Assembly (NCBI GenBank): GCA_023388385.1
Contig: JAEWGK010000100.1
Coordinates: 1-11,331, forward strand
DNA length: 11,331 nt
Direction: 5' to 3'
DNA from: Actinomycetes bacterium
Lineage (GTDB): Bacteria > Actinomycetota > Actinomycetes > Mycobacteriales > Mycobacteriaceae
Each line of letters starts with the position of its first letter. Within the stretch, counting starts at the first letter, position 1. Shown piece by piece: positions 6,649 to 11,331 of the stretch. Under the pieces are notes generated by a model. It was not told the origin of the DNA and did no database searches. It was given only the letters and a program-made list of their open reading frames with translations. The position numbers and the translations under genes were made by a program.

Positions 6649-7821
6649 ATGACCGATTCCACCGCCGCGACTCCCCGCCGGAGTCACCTGCACGACCAGC
6701 ACATCGCCCTTGGGGCCGAGATGACCGTCGTCGGGGGCTGGGAGGTCCCGCTCAACTACGGATCGGAGAAGGAGGAGCACCGCGCGGTCCGCGAGGACGT
6801 CGGCATCTTCGACCTGTCGCCGATGGGCGAAATCCGCGTGACCGGCCCCGAGGCCGCGCAGTTCCTCGCGCACTCGCTCATCTCCGCGATGAAGCCGATC
6901 GCGCTGGGCAAGGCCAAGTACACGATGATGGTCCAGGAGGACGGCGGCATCATCGACGACCTCATCGCCTACCGTCTCGGCCCGGAGGACTACCTCCTGG
7001 TCCCGAACGCCGGCAACTCCCGCGAGGTCCTGGAGACCCTCCGCGAGCGCGTCGGCGGCTACGAGGTCGAGATCGCCGACCAGTCGACGAGCACCGCCCT
7101 CATCGCGGTCCAGGGCCCCCGCGCCCACGCGCTGCTGCAGCGCCTGGTGCCCGAGGACTCTCACGCGACGCTGCACGAGCTGCGCTACTTCTCCTGCACG
7201 TCGATGGAGATCGCCGGCGTCGAGACGCTCATCGGGCGCACCGGCTACACCGGCGAGGACGGCTTCGAGATCTTCGTGCCCGCCGCCGAGGCCGCGCGCG
7301 TGTGGGACGCGCTGCTGGCTGCCGGCGCCGAGCGCGACGACGAGGAGGAACTGCCGGACGGCGACGACGGCCGCGAGCTGCGCGTCCGGCCCTGCGGCCT
7401 CGTCGCCCGCAACACGCTGCGCATCGAGGCCGGCATGCCGCTGTACGGTCGCGAGCTGACCCGCGAGCGCAACCCGCTGGAGGCGGGCTTCGCCTCCCTC
7501 ATCAGCCCGTCGAAGGGCCAGTTCATCGGCCGCAAGGCCCTGGTGAACCAGCCGGAGCCGAAGCAGCGCCTCGCCGGCGTGAAGCTCTCCGGCCGCAAGG
7601 CCCCGGGCCGCGGCTCCGAGCTGCGCGACAAGGACGGCAACGTCGTCGGCGTCATCACCTCCACCACCGTCTCCCCGACGCTGGGCTACCCGATCGCGAT
7701 GGTCTACCTGGACCGCTGGCTGGCGGTGCCGGGCACGGAGCTCGCCGTCGACGTCGACGGCGAGGAGAAGAAGGCCGAAGTGACCCCGATCCCGTTCTAC
7801 AACCGCCGGAAGCGGAAGTGA
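6649..7821 (+). CDS. gcvT: Glycine cleavage T-protein (aminomethyltransferase)
   Basis: Transfers the methylene carbon from the aminomethyl-lipoyl arm of H-protein to tetrahydrofolate and releases ammonia. 390 aa. The ATG at 6649 follows AGGAGGT (6632-6638) with a 10-base spacer. Landmarks are LHDQHIALGAEMTVVGGWEVP near the N-terminus; GGIIDD with catalytic Asp103 (equivalent to human Asp101); VPNA with Asn120; RTGYTGEDGFE 197-207; RPCGLVARNTLRIEAG 247-262; SKGQFIGRKAL; and the C-terminal TSTTVSPTLGYPIAM. Two oddities: the usual DxSHM/LG motif reads DLSPMG (Pro58 where His is typical), and an acidic insert (about residues 228-243) precedes the RPCGL motif. It overlaps the next gene, a paralogue, by 4 bases. 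gcvP, gcvH and lpd are not in this window. Confidence 0.92.
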   Translation: MTDSTAATPRRSHLHDQHIALGAEMTVVGGWEVPLNYGSEKEEHRAVREDVGIFDLSPMGEIRVTGPEAAQFLAHSLISAMKPIALGKAKYTMMVQEDGGIIDDLIAYRLGPEDYLLVPNAGNSREVLETLRERVGGYEVEIADQSTSTALIAVQGPRAHALLQRLVPEDSHATLHELRYFSCTSMEIAGVETLIGRTGYTGEDGFEIFVPAAEAARVWDALLAAGAERDDEEELPDGDDGRELRVRPCGLVARNTLRIEAGMPLYGRELTRERNPLEAGFASLISPSKGQFIGRKALVNQPEPKQRLAGVKLSGRKAPGRGSELRDKDGNVVGVITSTTVSPTLGYPIAMVYLDRWLAVPGTELAVDVDGEEKKAEVTPIPFYNRRKRK

Positions 7822-8984
7822 CCGCGGGAACCCTCGTCGACGTCGGCGGGGCGGCCGCCGCGCCGGGCACCGCCGTCGCAACGCGATCCCTGCGGGGGCC
7901 GCTGCATGACCGGCACCGCGCGCTCGGCGCCGTGTTCGCGGACCACGGCGGCTGGCTGATGCCGGAGTCCTACGGGGATCCGGTGGGCGAGCATCTGGAC
8001 GTCCGCGCCGCCGCCGGCCTGTTCGACCTGTCGCACCTGGGCGGTATCCAGGTCACCGGTCCGGAGGCCGCGCTGGCGCTGGACTACGCGCTCCTCGGCG
8101 ACATGGCGCGGATGCCCGCGGGCGCCGCGCGCTACACGCTCATGCTCGACCCGGCCGGCGGGATCATCGACGACATGGTGATCTACGCGCCGTCGCCGAC
8201 GGAGATCCTCGTCGTGCCCACCGCGGCCCGCGCCTCCGTCGTCGCCGACGAGCTGGTGGCGCGGACCGCGGAGTTCCAGGTCGAGGTCGCCGACGTCGCC
8301 GCCGCGTCCTTCCAGCTCGCGGTCCAGGGGCCCCGGTCCCGGGAGATCCTCGAGGAGGCGGGCGCCTGGCGCGAACGCGGTGCCGAGCCCGCGGCGGAGC
8401 GGACCTGCCGGTTCACCGTCGTCGGCGGGTGCCCGGTGCTGATCGGCTCGATGTCGTACACGGGCGAGGAGGGCTTCGAGATCATCGGCCGCGTCGGCGA
8501 CGCCGGTGCGGTGTGGTCCGCGCTCCTCGCAGTCGGCGTCGCCCACGGGCTGCGGCCCGCGGGCCTGCTTGCCCGCTCCACGCTGCGCATCGAGGCCGGC
8601 CGCCCCCGCGTCGGCGCGGAGATGGACCGCACGACGACGCCGTACGACGTCGGCCTGCGCCATCTCGTGCCCCACGCGAAGGAGGAGCAGTACGTTGGCC
8701 GCGAGGGCCTCGTCGCCGCCCTCCAGGACGGCACGTCGCGCACCGTCGCGGGCCTGCTCGGCGACGGCCGCGTCGCCCCCGCGCCCGGTGCGCCGGTGAC
8801 CATGCCGGACGACGGCCGGCCCGTCGGCGTCATCACGTCGTCCTGCCTCGGCCCGTCGGCCGGCGCCCCCGTTGCCCTGGCGCTCATGGACGCTGCCGCG
8901 GCCCGCGAGGGCGGCTGGGTGCTGGCGTCCGGGGTGCCGATGCGCGTCACCGAGCCGCCGTTGCACCTGCGCGACGGGATCTGA
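7818..8984 (+). CDS. Second GcvT-family protein, divergent paralogue
   Basis: 388 aa, translated from a GTG at 7818 inside a GTGA overlap with gcvT (stop 7819-7821); GGAAG at 7808-7812 is the likely ribosome site. This is classic translational coupling. It has the full folate-binding GcvT layout: PLHDRHRALGAVF, FDLSHLGGIQVTGPEAA (His73 kept), GGIIDD with Asp118, SYTGEEGFE 213-221, RPAGLLARSTLRIEAG, KEEQYVGREGL and GVITSS. Aligned by eye with the upstream copy it is clearly homologous, perhaps 40% identical over the N-terminal half. The Asn of the V-x-NA motif is Thr135 here, and MPLYG becomes RPRVG. It lacks the K-G-C-Y/F-x-G-Q/E motif of YgfZ, so it is not that protein. It may be a second T-protein, a partner subunit, or a folate-dependent demethylase with another substrate. 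Confidence 0.85.
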   Translation: MTAGTLVDVGGAAAAPGTAVATRSLRGPLHDRHRALGAVFADHGGWLMPESYGDPVGEHLDVRAAAGLFDLSHLGGIQVTGPEAALALDYALLGDMARMPAGAARYTLMLDPAGGIIDDMVIYAPSPTEILVVPTAARASVVADELVARTAEFQVEVADVAAASFQLAVQGPRSREILEEAGAWRERGAEPAAERTCRFTVVGGCPVLIGSMSYTGEEGFEIIGRVGDAGAVWSALLAVGVAHGLRPAGLLARSTLRIEAGRPRVGAEMDRTTTPYDVGLRHLVPHAKEEQYVGREGLVAALQDGTSRTVAGLLGDGRVAPAPGAPVTMPDDGRPVGVITSSCLGPSAGAPVALALMDAAAAREGGWVLASGVPMRVTEPPLHLRDGI

Positions 8985-8994
8985 CGGCGCGGCG

Positions 8995-9021
8995 GGGTCC
9001 CGGAACGGAAAACCGGGCCCG
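8995..9021. terminator. Hairpin just after the second gcvT-family gene
   Basis: CCCGG (8999-9003) pairs with CCGGG (9013-9017) around AACGGAAAA, and outer GG/CC pairs extend the stem past one T-C mismatch. It begins about 11 bases after the stop at 8984 and may terminate the gcvT pair. No T-run follows. Confidence 0.35.
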
Positions 9022-9039
9022 CCCTGCGGCGGCACCCGG

Positions 9040-9068
9040 CGGGGACGCGCCCTCGGCGTGCGTCCCCG
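9040..9068. terminator. Strong hairpin between convergent genes, likely bidirectional terminator
   Basis: GGGGACGC (9041-9048) pairs with GCGTCCCC (9060-9067). C9040-G9068 extends the outside, and G9049-T9059 plus C9050-G9058 extend the inside, giving about 11 pairs with a 7-base loop. It lies between a plus-strand gene ending at 8984 and a minus-strand gene ending at 9084, where a shared terminator is expected. No T-run is present on either strand. Confidence 0.6.
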
Positions 9069-9083
9069 GTGGAGGGGAGAGAA

Positions 9084-9401
9084 CTACTTGGCCTTCCTGG
9101 CCTTGTCCTCGGCGGCCTCCTCCTTGAGGACGGCCTCGATCTCGTCGAGCTCCTCCTCGAACATCTCGGAGCGGTCCTTCGGAGTGGTCGGTCCGGCGAC
9201 GTCCGCCAGGTTCTGGCCGTAGCGCTGGCCGAGGAACAGCTTCACCGCGGCTTCGAGTTGCTTGGCGTCGTAGAAGTTCAGCAGCAGCACGGACTCGCCG
9301 CCGTCGGTGAGCTCCAGGCGCAGCTTGTCGTTGACGGTGACGAGATCGGCGTGGATCTCGCGGCCGTTGACGTCGGTGAAGATGGGCTTCTTGGTGGACA
9401 T
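9084..9401 (-). CDS. Conserved-looking charged protein, 105 aa, unknown function
   Basis: I do not recognise this protein. The chosen ATG (complement of 9399-9401) has GGAGGG 4-5 bases upstream on the minus strand; an in-frame ATG 13 codons further up lacks such a site. The N-terminal part (about residues 1-60) reads as a compact beta-rich domain (IFTDVNGREIHADLVTVNDK, then LRLELTDGGESVLLLNFYDA) followed by a short helix KQLEAAVKLFLG. From about residue 70 it becomes a strongly charged helix, EMFEEELDEIEAVLKEEAAE, ending in KARKAK, likely a coiled coil or acidic tail. No signal peptide or membrane helix is seen, so it should be cytoplasmic. It has its own likely promoter and converges on the gcvT pair. 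Ordinary codon use and a good ribosome site make it a real gene; its function is open. Confidence 0.82.
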   Translation of the reverse strand: MSTKKPIFTDVNGREIHADLVTVNDKLRLELTDGGESVLLLNFYDAKQLEAAVKLFLGQRYGQNLADVAGPTTPKDRSEMFEEELDEIEAVLKEEAAEDKARKAK

Positions 9402-9457
9402 TGGACCCTCCAATCGGTTGATGCCGGATGTGCGACGCATCGGGCTTCCTGCGGCCG

Positions 9458-9463
9458 ATCCTA
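9458..9463 (-). promoter_or_regulatory. Candidate -10 box for the 105-aa protein gene
   Basis: Read on the minus strand this is TAGGAT, a TAnnnT-type -10 box, which would start transcription near 9450 and leave a leader of about 50 bases ahead of the ATG. No clear -35 box is seen. The rest of 9402-9597 shows GC-rich inverted segments, such as GGGCC 9495-9499 with GGCCC 9509-9513, that may end the upstream lipoprotein transcript. Confidence 0.35.
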
Positions 9464-9597
9464 CCGCTGACCGGGGCCGCCGCCCGGTGGCCGCGGGCCG
9501 TTACCCCCGGCCCAGCGGCACCCGATGGGCCCCCGCGTGCGGAAACGAGATAAGCGGGGTGGCCTGATTTCGGGGGAGGGGAGGGGGTGTCCGCTGA

Positions 9598-10119
9598 TCA
9601 GTACCCGCCGCCCGCGTCGCCGCCGGACGGCAGGCCGCCGTCTTCGTGCGACGGCCCCGGGCCGTCCCCCGGAGTGGCCGGCTCCGTGTACGTCGGCTCC
9701 GGGGTCCAGGCCGGCACCGGCGCCGGCGGTGGGCCGTCGTTGAAGCGGTTCGAGCAGTACGTCGTCCAGCCGGTGGTGCCGTCGGTGAACCACGTGGTGC
9801 CCTGCTCGTAGAGGCCCTCCGAGCGTGTGGCGCATCGCGCGATGGTCTTGTTGATGCCCGTCGGCTCGCCGAACTGCCGGTCGGTCAACCCCAGTGGCCG
9901 GTCGTCGGCGGAGGGTGCGGGGCTCGTGTCGTCGCCCCGTCCCGGCGTCGGGGACTCCGGGGACCCCGACGGGGAGGAGGGCCCCGTGCTCTCCGACGAC
10001 GTGGATGACGCGGGTGGGGCGGGAGCCGGTGTGGTGGGCTCCCCGTCGGCGGAGCATGCGGTGAGGAACAGGATGCCGCTCAGGGCGGCAGCCGCGGCGA
10101 TGGAGGTGGTGCGTGTCAT
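9598..10119 (-). CDS. Secreted lipoprotein with proline/serine-rich linker, unknown function
   Basis: 173 aa. The N-terminus is a lipoprotein signal peptide: MTR, a hydrophobic stretch, then lipobox LTAC (residues 19-22), so Cys22 should be lipid-modified and the protein anchored on the outer face of the membrane. Residues about 23-75 are a Ser/Thr/Pro/Glu-rich low-complexity linker that would span the cell wall. A small folded part, about residues 76-128, holds Cys96 and Cys122, which could form a disulfide, and aromatic motifs GTTWFTDGTTGWTTYC. The tail is Pro/Gly-rich. I recognise no enzyme motif. No Shine-Dalgarno is visible before the ATG; a CATAAT box lies 35 bases upstream on the minus strand. 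Lipoprotein status is confident; the role is unknown. Confidence 0.82.
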   Translation of the reverse strand: MTRTTSIAAAAALSGILFLTACSADGEPTTPAPAPPASSTSSESTGPSSPSGSPESPTPGRGDDTSPAPSADDRPLGLTDRQFGEPTGINKTIARCATRSEGLYEQGTTWFTDGTTGWTTYCSNRFNDGPPPAPVPAWTPEPTYTEPATPGDGPGPSHEDGGLPSGGDAGGGY

Positions 10120-10153
10120 GAGAACTATTGTGCGGTGGGGCCCGACAGGGGTG

Positions 10154-10159
10154 ATTATG
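10154..10159 (-). promoter_or_regulatory. Candidate -10 box for the lipoprotein gene
   Basis: The minus strand reads CATAAT, 5 of 6 to TATAAT, placing a transcription start near 10147 and a leader of about 28 bases. No fitting -35 box is seen. Confidence 0.3.
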
Positions 10160-10223
10160 GGGGCTTCCAGAGTGCTGGCCTGCTCGAACCTGCGTTCGGG
10201 AGGCTTGGCGTGTCACGCTGGGC

Positions 10224-10267
10224 GCAGTGCCCCGGCGGGTTGCGAACACCCCCTGCCGGGGCGCTGC
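10224..10267. repeat. Long inverted repeat, 13-bp near-perfect stem
   Basis: GCAGTGCCCCGGC (10224-10236) pairs with GCCGGGGCGCTGC (10255-10267) with a single T-G wobble. Two or three more pairs can form inside (GGG 10237-10239 with CCT 10252-10254, one of them a wobble). The loop is about 12 bases. No T-run follows on either strand and no gene on either strand ends near it, so it is not an obvious terminator. Confidence 0.6.
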
Positions 10268-10518
10268 AGGTAGCCGCCGCTCCTCCCGTACCCGGACCCG
10301 CATGGCCGCGGCCCACCTCTGCACTCGGACCCATGTGGCCTCGTCCCCGGCGGCACTTGACGCCAAGTGGCGCAACGTGGACCTACCTCTAATGGGGCCC
10401 AGGTCATACCGAGAGGGTCCGAGCGCGGCGTGCGTCGCGCAAAGTGGGTCTACGTGCTACATGTGCCATGCTTCGTGCGGCCGCGGACGCCCTCTGTGGG
10501 CGGCCGATCGCCCACTGT

Positions 10519-10546
10519 GGGTGGGGCCACTGGGGTGGGGCCACTG
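10519..10546. repeat. Tandem direct repeat of a 14-base unit, two exact copies
   Basis: GGGTGGGGCCACTG occurs at 10519-10532 and again, directly adjoining, at 10533-10546. A degenerate partial copy (CCCACTG at 10511-10517) precedes it. It lies in gene-free DNA. GGCC-type runs are common in such GC-rich DNA, but two exact adjoining 14-mers are not expected by chance. Confidence 0.75.
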
Positions 10547-10916
10547 CGGGGGCCCAATGCGAGGCGGAGGGGGCAACGCGGGTGGGTCGGTGATGGTTGC
10601 AGTTGCGTATCCATCCGACGCGCCACCGCACCGGCAGCTTCGCCCTCGACGATGACGGCGCAGATCCTCTGTCATCGGCTCCTCCGGGCCGATCGCCGGC
10701 GTTCGCCGCTTGCCCACGGGCTGATACGTACCGGCTCCAATCGTCGCGGAGCTGATGGGACGGTCCAGGCGGCGTCTGCCGATGGAAGTCAGTGGTGCCT
10801 CAGCGTTGTGTCATGGAAGGCCGTATCCGGTGCCCCGGGGCTTTCGGACTATCCGGTTCCTTCCTGTCGGTGATGCCCTCACCGTCGCGCACGGAGGTGA
10901 CCACCCGCCGGCGGAC

Positions 10917-10945
10917 GTAACAGCAGGCTGGGCGGGTGGGATAAT
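10917..10945 (+). promoter_or_regulatory. Promoter for the secreted protein gene
   Basis: -35-like GTAACA (10917-10922, 4 of 6 to TTGACA) and -10 GATAAT (10940-10945, 5 of 6 to TATAAT) are exactly 17 bases apart. Transcription would start near 10952, leaving a leader of about 38 bases that carries the AGGAAGG ribosome site. This is the best two-box promoter in the window. Confidence 0.55.
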
Positions 10946-10989
10946 CGGGGTAGAGACCACGCCACACGCGCAGGAAGGCCCGCCACACC

Positions 10990-11331
10990 GTGCGCTCCAT
11001 CACCCGCACCCTCACCGCCGCAGCGCTCGCCGGTGCCGCCCTCCTCGCCGGAGCCGGGGCCGCTGGTGCGATCTCCGTTGTCGATGAGCCGACGTCGGGG
11101 GACGTCCGTGCCGTTCGCCACTACGAGGATCAGTGGATTGTGTCGCCGTACGGCACGTCCGCGATGTGCATCGAGCCGATGGACTTCCGCGGGGGCTCGA
11201 CGGGCGTCGGTACGTGCTGGCAGCAGCGCTACGACGGCAAGTGGGTGAAGCTTGATGACGATGTCGCCCTTGGCGTCGTGAAGGTTTACCCGGTGTGGGA
11301 GGACCCGAAGGCGATGCTCAACGTCCTCCCA
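10990..11331 (+). CDS. Secreted protein of unknown function, N-terminal part (cut by window edge)
   Basis: 114 codons are visible and the frame stays open to the end of the window. The GTG at 10990 follows AGGAAGG (10972-10978) with an 11-base spacer and a good promoter upstream. Residues 1-27 are a Sec-type signal peptide: MRSITR, a hydrophobic Ala/Leu/Gly core, and a likely signal peptidase I site AGA|IS after residue 27. There is no lipobox. The mature start has a small domain with Cys60 and Cys76 spaced for a disulfide, and aromatic-rich motifs EDQWIVSPYGT, CWQQRYDGKWVKL and VYPVWEDPKAML. I do not recognise the family. Signal peptide, ribosome site and promoter agree, so the gene is real; its full length and role cannot be seen. 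Confidence 0.8.
   Translation, partial: MRSITRTLTAAALAGAALLAGAGAAGAISVVDEPTSGDVRAVRHYEDQWIVSPYGTSAMCIEPMDFRGGSTGVGTCWQQRYDGKWVKLDDDVALGVVKVYPVWEDPKAMLNVLP

Larger units (their letters stand above)
10120..10989. other. 870-base stretch without a convincing gene
   Basis: Open frames occur on both strands, but their translations are Arg/Pro/Gly/Cys-rich without motifs, lack ribosome sites, or overlap one another, so none is called. What it holds: a possible lipoprotein promoter near 10154; small hairpins at 10183-10200 (CGAAC/GTTCG) and 10354-10369 (CACTTG/CAAGTG); a long hairpin at 10224-10267; a tandem 14-base repeat at 10519-10546; the 11-mer GGCCGATCGCC at both 10502 and 10687; a CGGTGA/TCACCG hairpin at 10868-10884; and a promoter for the rightmost gene. 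By eye it is less uniformly GC-rich than the neighbouring genes. Confidence 0.6.

Noticed and set aside
6403-7881. Minus-strand open frame opposite gcvT
   Set aside because: No motif or ribosome site, and it covers a certain plus-strand gene and its promoter.
10511-10546. Tandem repeat as a CRISPR array
   Set aside because: Units adjoin without spacers, are only 14 bases long, and no cas genes are present.
10457-10717. Minus-strand 86-codon open frame
   Set aside because: Proline/histidine/arginine low complexity, partly made by the tandem repeat; no promoter or ribosome site was seen.
10227-10873. Two overlapping plus-strand open frames (10227-10655 and 10367-10873)
   Set aside because: Arg/Gly/Cys/Pro-rich translations run through the hairpins and the tandem repeat, lack ribosome sites and have no recognisable domain.
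10800-11015. Minus-strand 71-codon open frame
   Set aside because: It overlaps the promoter and start of the well-supported secreted-protein gene and has no supporting signal.

Overview
The window reads as chromosomal DNA of a very GC-rich actinobacterium, most likely Corynebacterium or a close relative. Three things point there: a two-gene mctB-mctC (DUF485 plus sodium:solute symporter) unit of the kind known from Corynebacterium glutamicum; an EchA6-type crotonase next to a CtpE-type P-type ATPase, both clearly related to the mycobacterial proteins; and actinobacterial signals such as TAnnnT -10 boxes, GTG starts and T-poor GC-rich hairpins as terminators. No phage, transposon, CRISPR or tRNA signal was seen.

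Layout, left to right. 1-452 (+): C-terminal half of an aldo/keto reductase that enters from the left edge. 562-4154 (+): a tight group of a 61-residue single-pass membrane protein, an EchA6-like acyl-CoA-binding crotonase that lacks both catalytic glutamates, and a CtpE-like cation P-type ATPase. 4410-6440 (+): mctB and mctC, a monocarboxylate (acetate/propionate/pyruvate) uptake unit behind a 255-base regulatory region. 6649-8984 (+): two tandem, divergent glycine-cleavage T-protein (GcvT) paralogues joined by a GTGA overlap. 8985-9083: a hairpin-rich convergent spacer. 9084-9401 (-): an unrecognised 105-residue charged protein. 9598-10119 (-): a proline-rich lipoprotein. 10120-10989: 870 bases with no convincing gene but with a long hairpin and a tandem 14-base repeat. 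10990-11331 (+): the start of a secreted protein that leaves at the right edge.

Working together: the genes form short independent units rather than one pathway. mctBC would bring small carboxylates in for central metabolism. The GcvT pair would feed one-carbon units to tetrahydrofolate if GcvP, GcvH and Lpd exist elsewhere; none is in this window. The EchA6-like protein probably handles long-chain acyl-CoA for lipid or mycolate synthesis, and CtpE moves a divalent cation, probably calcium.

I found no convincing entirely new system. The points most worth a second look are the catalytically empty crotonase beside CtpE, the GcvT tandem whose copies depart from the family at different conserved positions, and the structured gene-free stretch at 10120-10989.
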